Positions 7,773 to 16,187 of a stretch of DNA of 57,251 bases are shown here, piece after piece (position 1 is the stretch's first letter; every line of letters starts with the position of its first letter). The DNA is taken from contig NZ_SLVP01000004.1 in assembly GCF_004345425.1 (NCBI RefSeq), positions 501,480-558,730 on the forward strand, read 5' to 3'. The position numbers and the translations under genes are program-made. The stretch is from Paenibacillus sp. BK033. Lineage in GTDB: Bacteria; Bacillota; Bacilli; Paenibacillales; Paenibacillaceae. The notes below the pieces were generated by a model. It made no database searches, was not told where the DNA came from, and saw only the letters and a program-made list of their open reading frames with translations.

Positions 7773-8732
7773 GTGGCATTACGCGTAACGCAAAGAATGA
7801 TGTCTTCCCAAATGCTTGGCAACATAACGAACAACCTTAACAGCATGAATAAGCTGCAAAACCAACTCGCTACAGGTAAAGCGATTAATAAGCCTTCCGA
7901 TGATCCAATCGGTATTACCTTCGCTTTGCGCTATCGCGGCGAGATTGCATCCAATGATCAATATACGGACAATGCCGATACCGCGTTATCCTCTCTCGAG
8001 TATATGGATACAACAATTGGTCAGGCTACGGACATCGTGCAGCGGTTCCGTGAACTGATTGTAAAAGGCGCAAACGGAACCCTGGAACAAACGAGCATGA
8101 CCGCTATTCAAACGGAAGTTTCCCAGTTGTACAACCAAATGGTGGAGATCGGCAACAGCCAGTTCAACGGGAAACAAATGTTTAACGGCGAGCAGACAGG
8201 CGTAAAGCCTTATTCCACCCTTGGGCTGGATCAGCAGTCCGATCCTTCGGCAGATCCTCCAATTCTAAAAGCCTTCAGTAACCAGACGGATACCGGAAGC
8301 ATTCAATACGAGCTGTCTCCGGGGATGACGATGGACGTAAACATGACGGGCAACGATGTGTTTGGTGCTCCGGTTACGAATGAATCCGACACGACAAGTG
8401 ATAATTTGTTTCAGCTTATGCACCGCGCCTACGATATGCTGGGTTCGGGCGACCAGGAAGGTCTGACGAGTCTGCTTGGCCAGATCGATACGCGAATGAA
8501 CACGATGCTGACGGCGAGAGCTCAGATCGGAGCGCGGGTTAACCGCGTGGAAATCGTGCAAGGAAGACTTTCTGACGTGGATATCAACCTCCAGCAAATG
8601 CAACAAAAAGTAGAAGACGTCGATATGGCGGAAGCCATCACGAATATTACGACCTTAGAGAACGTGTACCAGGCTTCCTTGTCGGCAGGAGCGAAGATCA
8701 TTCAGCCAAGTCTTGTTGACTTCCTGAGATAG
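7773..8732 (+). CDS. flgL: Flagellar hook-associated protein 3 (FlgL)
   Basis: A 319-residue junction protein of the flagellin superfamily. It has the N-terminal helix (MALRVTQRMMSSQMLGNITNNL written here in part: VTQRMMSSQM) and C-terminal helix (NVYQASLSAGAKIIQPSLVDFL) that pack in the filament core. The GTG start at 7773 lies 7 nt after GGAGGTG. yviE starts 9 bp downstream. Confidence 0.95.
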   Translation: MALRVTQRMMSSQMLGNITNNLNSMNKLQNQLATGKAINKPSDDPIGITFALRYRGEIASNDQYTDNADTALSSLEYMDTTIGQATDIVQRFRELIVKGANGTLEQTSMTAIQTEVSQLYNQMVEIGNSQFNGKQMFNGEQTGVKPYSTLGLDQQSDPSADPPILKAFSNQTDTGSIQYELSPGMTMDVNMTGNDVFGAPVTNESDTTSDNLFQLMHRAYDMLGSGDQEGLTSLLGQIDTRMNTMLTARAQIGARVNRVEIVQGRLSDVDINLQQMQQKVEDVDMAEAITNITTLENVYQASLSAGAKIIQPSLVDFLR

Positions 8733-8741
8733 GGTGGTTAA

Positions 8742-9311
8742 ATGGCTATTGGACAAATTCAAATTCACCAGCAGCCTGCTCTTATCGGGATTCAGGTAAG
8801 GCCGGCAGAGCAACATATCGAGCAGCCGCAGGCCACGATCGATATGCGCCAGATCCCTGCAAAGCTGTCGATTGAGCAGCCTATGGGGGTGCTGGAGGTC
8901 GACCAGGACCGAGCTTGGGATGCGCTAGGGCTAGGGAATAACTTAGAAGTGTCGAGCAGAATTTATTCGCAAGCCAAAGAGATCGCGCTGCAAGGCGTTG
9001 CCCGCCGAATGGAAGAAGGGCGGCAGCTGGCGGATCTTGCACATGTGAAGAATAATCCTGTAGCCAGCTTGTCAAAAGACTGGCGGATCGAAGGGCCACC
9101 GATGCCCGTTACGGGACCAGCGTCTATTGATAACGTGGATGTATTCTTTACGCCGGGCAAAGTGCAAATATCCGTTGAGCAGGGCGGTGTCGAGCTAAAC
9201 GTCACGCCTAACCGCCCTATTCATGAATATACGCCGGGCAAAGCGGAGATTTACATGAGGCAGTACGCCTCCGTGCAGATAACTCCGCCAAGCATCGACA
9301 CGGTTTTATAG
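8742..9311 (+). CDS. yviE: DUF6470 / YviE-like protein
   Basis: A 189-residue protein in the position of B. subtilis yviE, between flgL and fliW. The sequence has repeated short motifs of the form xIxxxPAxxxI (IQIHQQPALIGI, AEQHIEQPQATIDM, AKLSIEQP), a helical middle (residues ~60-100), and again beta-like TPGKVQISVEQGG and TPGKAEIYM. The function is unknown. Membership rests on gene order and the N-terminal pattern. A terminator follows it. Confidence 0.75.
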   Translation: MAIGQIQIHQQPALIGIQVRPAEQHIEQPQATIDMRQIPAKLSIEQPMGVLEVDQDRAWDALGLGNNLEVSSRIYSQAKEIALQGVARRMEEGRQLADLAHVKNNPVASLSKDWRIEGPPMPVTGPASIDNVDVFFTPGKVQISVEQGGVELNVTPNRPIHEYTPGKAEIYMRQYASVQITPPSIDTVL

Positions 9312-9343
9312 GATTTTACATTGTTCATAGAATTAGGTTTAAT

Positions 9344-9395
9344 AACTATAGGCCTTATGCGTATCTTTATACGGGGCCTGTAGTTTTCTTTTTAT
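9344..9395 (+). terminator. Terminator between yviE and fliW
   Basis: Arms AACTATAGGCC (9344-9354) and GGCCTGTAGTT (9375-9385) pair with one G-T pair and are followed by TTCTTTTTA. The stem ends 26 bp before the fliW start, so fliW-csrA may need read-through or their own promoter. Confidence 0.7.
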
Positions 9396-9421
9396 ATACT
9401 GAAGACGAAGAGGGGATTCGA

Positions 9422-9802
9422 TTGACTACCTACCAGTTCGATAACGGAATACCGGGCTTTGAACATCTGCAGCAGTTTGTGTTGTCCGAGGTTGAAGGGG
9501 AAATGCCGGTCAGGCTGATGCAATCCGTGGAGGATGAGAATATCGCTTTTCTTATTGCCAGCCCCTTTTATTTTTATAAGGATTATGAATGGGACTTGCC
9601 GGATTCGGTCATGCAAGAGCTGAAGCTGGATGACGAGAAGGATGTTGAGGTCTGGTCCGTTATTACTCTCAATAAAGAACCGAATAAATCCACGATAAAT
9701 TTGCTGGCGCCAATTGTATTAAACAAGACGACGAAACGCGGCAAGCAGCATATCATCCACGACCATGCTTATAGCTCAAGAGCGCCTTTATATCAAGCCT
9801 AA
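9422..9802 (+). CDS. fliW: Flagellar assembly factor FliW, short N-terminus
   Basis: A 126-residue FliW, which binds flagellin (Hag) and, when free, inhibits CsrA, so that flagellin synthesis tracks secretion. Core motifs are present (GIPGFEHLQQFVL, IAFLIASPFYFYKDYE, TINLLAPIVLN). The start is TTG 9422, six nt after AGAGGGG. The protein reaches GIPGF after about 8 residues, whereas typical FliW proteins have ~20 or more residues there, so the first strands are missing. No upstream ATG in frame was seen. csrA follows after 11 bp. Confidence 0.9.
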   Translation: MTTYQFDNGIPGFEHLQQFVLSEVEGEMPVRLMQSVEDENIAFLIASPFYFYKDYEWDLPDSVMQELKLDDEKDVEVWSVITLNKEPNKSTINLLAPIVLNKTTKRGKQHIIHDHAYSSRAPLYQA

Positions 9803-9813
9803 GGAGGAGCGTT

Positions 9814-10053
9814 ATGCTCGTATTATCTCGTAAGACGGATGAATCGATTATGATTGGCGGCAATATTGAGATTGTCGTGCTTGGTGTCGAGGGCGAGACC
9901 GTAAAGCTGGGTATCCGCGCCCCTAAGGACATTGAAATATTCCGCAAGGAACTGTATATGAACATTCAAGCTTCCAACCGGGAAGCGGCAAGCAGTCTGC
10001 TTGCTATTAACGATGTTGTTCAGCTGCTCAAACAAAATCGTTCAGACAAATAA
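9814..10053 (+). CDS. csrA: Carbon storage regulator CsrA
   Basis: A 79-residue translational repressor. It begins MLVLSRKTDESIMIG and has the conserved GETVKLGIRAPKDIEIFRKE. In Bacilli the homodimer binds GGA motifs in the hag leader and is antagonised by FliW. Both partners and a fitting target are here: fliW is immediately upstream and the hag leader with two GGA sites immediately downstream. AAGGAGGAGC precedes the ATG. The C-terminus is a few residues longer than in B. subtilis. Confidence 0.96.
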   Translation: MLVLSRKTDESIMIGGNIEIVVLGVEGETVKLGIRAPKDIEIFRKELYMNIQASNREAASSLLAINDVVQLLKQNRSDK

Positions 10054-10094
10054 AAAAGAATAGATAAAAAATAGAAATTTTTGTTTTTCCTCTA

Positions 10095-10120
10095 TAAAAT
10101 GTCCCGAATGCTGTCGATAT
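10095..10120 (+). promoter_or_regulatory. SigD promoter of hag
   Basis: TAAA (10095-10098) and GTCGATAT (10113-10120) with a 14-nt spacer match the SigD consensus TAAA-N14-16-GCCGATAT at 11 of 12 positions. The predicted start lies near 10127, giving a leader of about 86 nt. The region just upstream is A/T-rich, as in strong flagellin promoters. Confidence 0.85.
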
Positions 10121-10166
10121 AAATAATAAGCGCGGGGGAGGGGCGGCCGACCCTTTCACCGTAAGC

Positions 10167-10208
10167 TTCCGCAAGGATGCGGAACTAACAGACATTCAGG
10201 GAGGAAAT
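10167..10208 (+). promoter_or_regulatory. CsrA-binding hairpin and second GGA site in hag leader
   Basis: A perfect 6-bp stem (TTCCGC 10167-10172, GCGGAA 10179-10184) presents AAGGAT in its loop, the classical form of a CsrA site. A second GGA lies in CAGGGAGGAAA (10197-10207), the hag ribosome binding site. Binding of a CsrA dimer to both would block translation. This layout matches the two-site arrangement known for hag in B. subtilis. Confidence 0.8.
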
Positions 10209-10212
10209 AACA

Positions 10213-11877
10213 ATGCGTATTAATCACAACATTGCAGCTCTTAACACTCTGAGCTCGCTGAACAACGCTTCTAGCGCTCAAAGCAAATCGATGGAAAAAC
10301 TGTCTTCCGGTCTTCGTATCAACCGTGCTGGCGACGACGCTGCTGGTCTGGCAATTTCCGAAAAAATGCGTGGCCAAATCCGCGGTCTGGACATGGCTGC
10401 TAAAAACGGTCAAGACGGCATCTCCTTGATCCAAACAGCTGAGGGCGCTTTGAACGAAACTCATAGCATCCTGCAGCGTATGCGCGAGCTGGCTACACAA
10501 TCCGCGAACGGTACGAACACGGATACTGACCGCGCAGCTCTGCAAGACGAAATGAACCAATTGACTTCTGAAATCAACCGTATCGGCAACACAACTGAGT
10601 TCAACACTCAAAAATTGCTGAACGGCGGTATCGCTTCCCAAGACGGAGCTAAAATCACTAAAGCAACTAGTGCTTCTATCACACTTGGTGGCGTAACTAC
10701 TGCAGCTGCATCTAACTCTACAATTACAATTGATAATCAAACATTTGACCTCAGTAAAGCTGGTGTGCTTACTGGCGGTGGTGCTGCTTCTGATATTACT
10801 GCACTTGGCAACGTAACTTCAGGTGGAGTTAAATTGTCTGACCTCGTAGATATCACTCAAACTGCAGCTGGTAAATTGACATTTACCGCTAAATCCGAAG
10901 GTGCTAACAGCTCGATTACCCTTGCTGGTGGCGCGGATGCTGGTCTCGGTGCAATCGCGGCCGACGACAAAACGGTTTATGGTACTTCTACTACTGTAGA
11001 ACGTGCAGGTGTAGAGGCTACTAATGCGGTAAGTGCTGCTGATGTTAGCTTTGCAGCTGGCGATTCCCTCAAAATTACAATTGGTAACGGCAGTGCTGTA
11101 ACTGTAAATCTTAACACTGGTACTGCTGCTAAGACTTATGCAACTAACACTGGCGTTGATAAAAATGCTAAGGACTCTGCGGCGGCTGATCTGGTTAAAG
11201 ATTTGAACGCGGCTCTTCAAGAAGCAGGATTGGATGGCCAAGTAACGGCGTCCCTGTCTGATTCTGGCAAGATTCAATTTATTTCCGAGACAGGCAAAGA
11301 CATTACTGTTGCAAATGGTACAGGTACGCCAATTACTGCATTGGGAACTGGCCTCGCTACAGTTCAAAACGTACAACAAGTAGTTGGACCTGGTGCACAA
11401 GGCTCCGGCTTCTCGACTAAGTTCCAAATCGGTGCTAACTCCGGTCAATCGATGTCGCTGACAATCGGCGACATGCGTTCCGCTGCTCTGGGTATCACTG
11501 GTAACGCTGGTCAAGCTGGCTTCACTACTGCTAATTCCGTAACTAACGGAACTAACGACGTGAAAGCTGAAGCTGCTCTTGATATCTCCACTAAAGAAGG
11601 CGCTTCTTCCGCAATCAAAGTTCTGGACTCGGCTATTAACTCCGTATCCAGCGAACGTTCCAAGCTCGGTGCTGTTCAAAACCGTCTGGAGCACACAATC
11701 AACAACCTGGGTACAGCTTCCGAGAACCTGACTGCTGCTGAATCCCGTATCCGTGACGTTGATATGGCGAAAGAAATGATGGAGCAAACGAAGAACTCGA
11801 TCCTTGCACAAGCTGCTCAAGCTATGCTTGCTCAAGCGAACCAACAGCCGCAAGGCGTACTTCAACTCCTCCGTTAA
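10213..11877 (+). CDS. hag: Flagellin, large form
   Basis: A 554-residue filament protein. The conserved D0/D1 ends are clear: N-terminal [16 protein letters not shown] and [21 protein letters not shown]-terminal [20 protein letters not shown] and [15 protein letters not shown]. Between residues ~140 and ~430 lies a Thr/Ala/Gly/Ser-rich domain that is surface-exposed in such flagellins and makes this protein about 250 residues longer than B. subtilis Hag (~304). It contains a segment resembling flagellin hook-IN motifs ([20 protein letters not shown]). Transcription is from the SigD promoter at 10095-10120 and translation is probably CsrA-controlled. A strong terminator follows. Confidence 0.97.
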   Translation: MRINHNIAALNTLSSLNNASSAQSKSMEKLSSGLRINRAGDDAAGLAISEKMRGQIRGLDMAAKNGQDGISLIQTAEGALNETHSILQRMRELATQSANGTNTDTDRAALQDEMNQLTSEINRIGNTTEFNTQKLLNGGIASQDGAKITKATSASITLGGVTTAAASNSTITIDNQTFDLSKAGVLTGGGAASDITALGNVTSGGVKLSDLVDITQTAAGKLTFTAKSEGANSSITLAGGADAGLGAIAADDKTVYGTSTTVERAGVEATNAVSAADVSFAAGDSLKITIGNGSAVTVNLNTGTAAKTYATNTGVDKNAKDSAAADLVKDLNAALQEAGLDGQVTASLSDSGKIQFISETGKDITVANGTGTPITALGTGLATVQNVQQVVGPGAQGSGFSTKFQIGANSGQSMSLTIGDMRSAALGITGNAGQAGFTTANSVTNGTNDVKAEAALDISTKEGASSAIKVLDSAINSVSSERSKLGAVQNRLEHTINNLGTASENLTAAESRIRDVDMAKEMMEQTKNSILAQAAQAMLAQANQQPQGVLQLLR

Positions 11878-11900
11878 TCTTTAACCATAACGGAATAAAG

Positions 11901-11932
11901 AGAGACCTTAGGCGACTAAGGTCTCTTTTTTA
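11901..11932 (+). terminator. Terminator of hag
   Basis: Perfect 11-bp arms AGAGACCTTAG (11901-11911) and CTAAGGTCTCT (11916-11926) with a GCGA tetraloop and T-run. Confidence 0.92.
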
Positions 11933-11956
11933 TAGGATTTGCTTAAGGTCCCTATA

Positions 11957-11982
11957 ATAATCGCTTTTTCATATGCCGATAT
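11957..11982 (+). promoter_or_regulatory. SigD promoter of flaG-fliD-fliS-fliT
   Basis: GCCGATAT (11975-11982) is a perfect SigD -10 element. A TAAT-like -35 lies near 11955-11958 with a 16-nt spacer. The site lies 37 bp upstream of flaG, after the hag terminator. Confidence 0.7.
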
Positions 11983-12018
11983 AATAGGTAACATCAATCT
12001 GGCAGGAGGAAAATTCGG

Positions 12019-12441
12019 ATGAGCTCAAACTTATCAATTTCAGGCTCGAATTTTCCATCGGAACGAATTCCGGCATCGGATGCACCAAAGACTCCAAGCA
12101 AAGAAGTGTATGCGGAAACTTCGGTACAGATGGAAGCAGCTGTTCAAGGATCACGGTCCTATACCAGCTTTGAAGATGTGAAGCTTGCTGAGCTGCAGGG
12201 CGAGAAGATCAGCGTTGGAGAGCAGCAGTTATTCAAAAATATAGAGCAGGCCGTTAAGGCTATGCGCGGAAGACCAACGGAACTGCAATTTGACGTACAC
12301 AAACAAACCCATCTTGTCGCAGTAAAGGTGAAGGATAAAGAAACAGGAGAAGTATTAAGAGAGATCCCGCCGGAGAAATCTCTGGACTTTATCGCAAAAC
12401 TATGGGAAATGGCAGGCTTAATTGTTGACGAGAAACGGTAA
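12019..12441 (+). CDS. flaG: FlaG family protein
   Basis: A 140-residue protein equivalent to B. subtilis YvyC. The first ~70 residues are low-complexity and variable. The C-terminal FlaG domain is clear (LQFDVHKQTHLVAVKVKDKE, then EVLREIPPEKSLDF). FlaG affects filament length in other bacteria. fliD follows 18 bp downstream in the same transcription unit. GGAGGAAA precedes the ATG. Confidence 0.88.
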   Translation: MSSNLSISGSNFPSERIPASDAPKTPSKEVYAETSVQMEAAVQGSRSYTSFEDVKLAELQGEKISVGEQQLFKNIEQAVKAMRGRPTELQFDVHKQTHLVAVKVKDKETGEVLREIPPEKSLDFIAKLWEMAGLIVDEKR

Positions 12442-12459
12442 TGATCAGGAGGGATAAGA

Positions 12460-14241
12460 GTGAGTACTTTACGCGTAACCGGGTTAGCATCGGGTATGGA
12501 TTATGAGAGCATGATTAAACAGATCATGGATGCCCAGCGCGTCCCACTAGACAAGCTCAACCAGAAGAAGCAGATTAACCAGTGGAAGCAGGACGATTAT
12601 CGGGCGATCAACAACAAGGTTCTGGATTTTAAAAATGCTGCATTCGATATGAAGCTGCAATCCGCTTACTTGACGAAAACTGCTTCTTCCTCGAATACAA
12701 ACGTAGCGACGGTAACAGGGACTGGAACGGCCATTGAAGGCTCGTATACCTTGCAGGTCGAACAGCTGGCTAAAACGGCAACGCTGAAGAGCGGGACTCT
12801 AACAGGGCCAACGGTAGGCAAGGATACAACGATTACCGTCAATGGCGTTAATGTTGAGGTGAAGAGCGCGGATACCTATCAGGATCTGGCCAATAAGATT
12901 AATGCGGAGTCCGTGAAAACCGGGGTAAAGGTAGCCTATGATTCTACCCTGAAGACGATGTTCTTCTCTTCGACCAAAACAGGTGCTGCTGCAGATATTG
13001 ATCTAAGAGGCGCGGACATAACTTCCATTTTAGGCGTATCTACCAATGGCACTGCAACAACGGTAACGGGAAATGTAAAGCTGGCTGCAGACACTTCATT
13101 AGCCTCTTTAGCAGGCAAATCCATTTCTCTAACCATAGATGGACAAGCTGCACCATTCAAGTTTGACATTACTTCAACCACAACGGTTGGGGATCTGCTG
13201 TCTAAGATGAATGACTCGCTAAAGAATACGGGCGTCTCCGTATCTTTGAACTCGGATGGCAACCTGGTTGTTGATAACCCGGTTAAAAGCAAAGCAATTG
13301 ATTTCACCACAGGTTCGGATACCGCGGTTTTAGATGCTCTAGGCTTAACGGGAGCAACAAGCAAGGATACGGCATCCGTTTATAGCACTGGACAAAACGC
13401 TAAGGTAAACTTTAACGGCGTAGAAGGCGAATATGACTCAAACACTTTCACCATTGCCGGCCTTAGCATTACGGCGAAGTCGGAAGGAGCCGATGTAACG
13501 AGCATTGGCGTTACGCAGGACGTTGATTCTGTATTCAACAAGATCAAATCCTTCGTAGATAAGTACAATGATCTGATCGGCTCGATCAACTCGGAGTTGT
13601 CTGAGGAGAAGTATCGCGATTTTGCTCCGCTGACCGACGCTCAGAAGAAAGAGATGACGGATGATCAGATTAAACAATGGGAAGATAAAGCAAAAAGTGG
13701 TATGCTGGCTAATGATTCCGTTCTTACATCAAGCCTCTATTCGATGAGACAAGCCTTATCTTCCTCGATTAGCGGCCTGGCGTCGGGGCAATTAAAGAAC
13801 CTGTCCGATATCGGGATTTCGAGTTCGTTAATTAGCGGTACGTCGGTTAGCGGCAGCTACATGGATAAAGGCAAGCTGTACATTGACGAAACAAAGCTAA
13901 AACAAATGATCTCCGAGAAGCCGGATGAAGTGATGGCCTTGTTCACCGCTGACGATAAGGATAGCAAAACCACTGCCGGAGACGGTGTTGCCACACGGCT
14001 GTATAATCAAGCGAGTGCTATTTTCAGTCAGATTGTAGATAAAGCGGGTACAAGCACATCCGTCAAAAACACTTATGTACTCGGTAAAGAATCATTAGAA
14101 TACGATAAGCAGATCTCGGCTCTCCAGACCCGTCTCGACGACATGGAGACCCGCTATTACAACCAGTTCACCCAGATGGAAACCTACATCAGTCAGATGA
14201 ATTCACGCAGCTCAAGCCTTGCATCGCTGCTTGGTTCCTAG
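12460..14241 (+). CDS. fliD: Flagellar filament cap protein FliD
   Basis: A 593-residue hook-associated protein 2 that caps the growing filament. The N-terminus has the FliD signature (LRVTGLASGMDYESMIKQIM); the C-terminal domain has the coiled ends typical of the family (ISALQTRLDDMETRYYNQFT). The GTG start at 12460 follows GGAGGGAT. Its middle resembles the flagellin IN motifs. It is followed by fliS after 14 bp, its partner chaperones being fliS for flagellin and fliT for FliD. Confidence 0.95.
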   Translation: MSTLRVTGLASGMDYESMIKQIMDAQRVPLDKLNQKKQINQWKQDDYRAINNKVLDFKNAAFDMKLQSAYLTKTASSSNTNVATVTGTGTAIEGSYTLQVEQLAKTATLKSGTLTGPTVGKDTTITVNGVNVEVKSADTYQDLANKINAESVKTGVKVAYDSTLKTMFFSSTKTGAAADIDLRGADITSILGVSTNGTATTVTGNVKLAADTSLASLAGKSISLTIDGQAAPFKFDITSTTTVGDLLSKMNDSLKNTGVSVSLNSDGNLVVDNPVKSKAIDFTTGSDTAVLDALGLTGATSKDTASVYSTGQNAKVNFNGVEGEYDSNTFTIAGLSITAKSEGADVTSIGVTQDVDSVFNKIKSFVDKYNDLIGSINSELSEEKYRDFAPLTDAQKKEMTDDQIKQWEDKAKSGMLANDSVLTSSLYSMRQALSSSISGLASGQLKNLSDIGISSSLISGTSVSGSYMDKGKLYIDETKLKQMISEKPDEVMALFTADDKDSKTTAGDGVATRLYNQASAIFSQIVDKAGTSTSVKNTYVLGKESLEYDKQISALQTRLDDMETRYYNQFTQMETYISQMNSRSSSLASLLGS

Positions 14242-14255
14242 GAGGCTAATAACCT

Positions 14256-14681
14256 ATGCAATACCAACCGCGCAATCCATACATGCAGACATCGGTTCAG
14301 ACGGCTAATCCCGCTGCTTTGCTTATCATGCTTTACGACGGGGCGATTCGTTTCTGCCGTCAGGGCATTGAGGCTATCAAGGAACGGCGGAATGCGGACG
14401 CGCATACGAGTCTCATGAAGACGCAGGAAATCATTAGCGAGTTCATTATTACCCTGGACCGTTCGAATCCGGTATCGGAAAGCTTGCTGCTGCTTTACGA
14501 TTATTTCAACCACCGGTTAATCGAAGCCAATACCCGCAAGGATGCCGCCCCGGCCGAGGAGGTGCTTGGACACCTGATCGATCTGAAGGCAACATGGGTC
14601 GAAGCGGCCAAACAAGTCAATCAGATGGCGGGACAAGCTAATGGAAGCTCTTTTACAGCGACTCATTCAACTGTCGTCTAA
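14256..14681 (+). CDS. fliS: Flagellin chaperone FliS
   Basis: A 141-residue chaperone that holds flagellin unpolymerised in the cytosol. Signature segments NPYMQTSVQTANPAALLIML and YDGAIRFCRQGIEAI are present, and the rest is helical. AGGAGGCT precedes the ATG. The last 41 bases overlap the start of fliT in another frame, suggesting translational coupling. Confidence 0.94.
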   Translation: MQYQPRNPYMQTSVQTANPAALLIMLYDGAIRFCRQGIEAIKERRNADAHTSLMKTQEIISEFIITLDRSNPVSESLLLLYDYFNHRLIEANTRKDAAPAEEVLGHLIDLKATWVEAAKQVNQMAGQANGSSFTATHSTVV

Positions 14682-14979
14682 TTTGGTTGAGCGGTTGGAC
14701 AGCGCCGATCTGGAACAGTTCGACGCATATATGCAGCAGCGAGAAGAACTGTTCCGGGAGCTGGAGCAGTCGGCTGTCCCTGCGGAGCAAATGGCCGTGC
14801 TCCGGCTGGAAGCGGACCGGTTAATTTCCATCGAGTCGGTTATCGTTGCCAGGATGGTTACGCTGCGCGACGAAGCAAGGCAGCAATGGGATAAAATCCA
14901 GCAGGGACGCCGTTCCCAGGCTAGATACGACTCCGCTTACGGCGGCGGAGACAGCCTCTTTTTCGACGCCAGAAGGTAG
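14641..14979 (+). CDS. fliT: FliT-like flagellar protein
   Basis: A 112-residue helical protein downstream of fliD-fliS, in the position of fliT/yvyD-type chaperones. Leucine-rich amphipathic helices fill residues 1-95 (LLQRLIQLSSNLVERL, EQFDAYMQQREELFREL), and the tail is polar. FliT family members bind FliD. The gene starts 41 bp inside the end of fliS. Assignment rests on context and helical pattern rather than a strong motif. Confidence 0.7.
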   Translation: MEALLQRLIQLSSNLVERLDSADLEQFDAYMQQREELFRELEQSAVPAEQMAVLRLEADRLISIESVIVARMVTLRDEARQQWDKIQQGRRSQARYDSAYGGGDSLFFDARR

Positions 14980-15024
14980 AAAATGGGGCTGTCTAAAAAA
15001 AATGTATTCGCTTACAAGGAAATA

Positions 15025-15054
15025 TTGACAATAGTGTGTCAATGGTGGTATATT
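15025..15054 (+). promoter_or_regulatory. Promoter with operator-like inverted repeat, cold-shock gene
   Basis: TTGACA (15025-15030) and TATATT (15049-15054) are 18 nt apart. The -35 is embedded in an inverted repeat, ATTGACA (15024-15030) and TGTCAAT (15037-15043). The predicted leader is about 60 nt. Confidence 0.6.
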
Positions 15055-15120
15055 CGACTTGTGGGCCATAACATAACTAAGACGCCTCACAGTATTTGAA
15101 GATGAAGGGACTGTTTATGT

Positions 15121-15318
15121 ATGCAAGGTAAAGTTAAATGGTTTAACGCAGAGAAAGGTTATGGATTTATCGAGACTGAACAAGGCGGCGACGTTTTCGT
15201 TCATTTCTCCGCAATCCAAGCTGAAGGCTTCAAAACGCTCGAAGAAGGCCAAGCGGTTGAATTCGACATCGTAGAAGGCGCTCGCGGTCCACAAGCTGCA
15301 AACGTAGTCAAACTGTAA
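15121..15318 (+). CDS. csp: Cold-shock protein, CspA/CspB family
   Basis: A 65-residue OB-fold RNA chaperone with both RNP motifs (KGYGFIET at 13-20 and VFVHFSAI near 26-33). It begins [13 protein letters not shown]. Small size and motif spacing are normal. It is a single-gene unit between a vegetative promoter and a terminator. Which csp paralogue it is cannot be told from sequence alone. Confidence 0.95.
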   Translation: MQGKVKWFNAEKGYGFIETEQGGDVFVHFSAIQAEGFKTLEEGQAVEFDIVEGARGPQAANVVKL

Positions 15319-15376
15319 TCATCTAGGCTGACTCATTCAGCCACATTATATGGTTCGATTGACAAGTGCCTATTCT

Positions 15377-15405
15377 AAGCTCCGGGAAACCGGGGCTTTT
15401 CATTT
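15377..15405 (+). terminator. Terminator of cold-shock gene
   Basis: Arms AAGCTCCGG (15377-15385) and CCGGGGCTT (15390-15398) around a GAAA tetraloop, followed by TTTTCATTTTTTT. Confidence 0.9.
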
Positions 15406-15407
15406 TT

Positions 15408-15448
15408 TTATCCACCTGTTCACTGTCATGATCCATAACTTATCCACA
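15408..15448 (+). promoter_or_regulatory. Two DnaA-box-like 9-mers upstream of hpf
   Basis: TTATCCACA (15440-15448) is a perfect DnaA box and TTATCCACC (15408-15416) differs at the last base. Both have the same orientation and start 32 bp apart. They lie about 90 bp upstream of the hpf -35 element. DnaA binding is an inference. Confidence 0.5.
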
Positions 15449-15529
15449 TACACATATTAATGAAGAAACAGGTTCAGGCCAATCCTCCGAAAATATTATC
15501 TGAAAATTCTAAATAAATAAAAAACTATT

Positions 15530-15558
15530 TTGAAATAGGCACCAGCATATGTTATAAT
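15530..15558 (+). promoter_or_regulatory. Vegetative promoter of hpf
   Basis: TTGAAA (15530-15535) and TATAAT (15553-15558) with a 17-nt spacer. The predicted transcript starts about 20 nt before the hpf ATG. Confidence 0.7.
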
Positions 15559-15584
15559 AAGAATACGTAAAGGAGGAATGCCCC

Positions 15585-16133
15585 ATGAAATACATCATTC
15601 GAGGTCATCGTATTCAAGTGACAGAAGCTTTACGAGAGTATGCTGTGAAGAAGATCAGTCGATTGGAAAAGTATTTTGAAGCTCCTGCCTCCGAAACAAC
15701 CGTCACGTTGTCCGTTACCAAGGGCAAACACGCGGTGGAAGTAACCATCCCGCTGGTCGGCGTCATGCTGAGGGCGGAAGATAAGAGCGAGGATATGTAC
15801 GCCTCCATTGATGTTGTGGTGGACAAACTGGAACGTCAAATTCGCAAACATAAGACTAAGATGAACCGTAAGTTCAGGCAAGAAAGTGGCGTCAAGGCTC
15901 TGTTCAAGGAAGGCATCAGCCAGACGGCCGTATCCGTTATGGATGAGGAAGACGAACTTGAGCTCGTCCGGACGAAGCGTTTTATGCTGAAGCCGATGGA
16001 CGTTGAAGAAGCCATTTTGCAAATGAACATGGTTGGACATAATTTCTTTGTATTCTCCAATATCGACAATAAGGAAGTGAACGTTGTTTATAAACGAAGC
16101 GACGGTAAATATGGCCTGATCGAGCAAGTATAA
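15585..16133 (+). CDS. hpf: Ribosome hibernation promoting factor, long form
   Basis: A 182-residue long HPF (YvyD-type) that dimerises 70S ribosomes into inactive 100S particles. The N-terminal S30AE domain spans residues 1-~100 (KYIIRGHRIQVTEALREYAV, VVDKLERQIRKHKTKMNR). The C-terminal dimerisation domain spans ~125-182 (VRTKRFMLKPMDVEEAILQM, HNFFVFSN). AAAGGAGGA precedes the ATG. It sits between csp and secA as in many Bacilli. Confidence 0.95.
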   Translation: MKYIIRGHRIQVTEALREYAVKKISRLEKYFEAPASETTVTLSVTKGKHAVEVTIPLVGVMLRAEDKSEDMYASIDVVVDKLERQIRKHKTKMNRKFRQESGVKALFKEGISQTAVSVMDEEDELELVRTKRFMLKPMDVEEAILQMNMVGHNFFVFSNIDNKEVNVVYKRSDGKYGLIEQV

Positions 16134-16187
16134 AATCTGAACCCGGCGATCATTTCTGCATTCTTACTTATTAAATTAGCCAATCAC

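Noticed and set aside
15408..15448. Replication origin
   Set aside because: Only two DnaA boxes, no A/T-rich unwinding element cluster and no dnaA or dnaN nearby.
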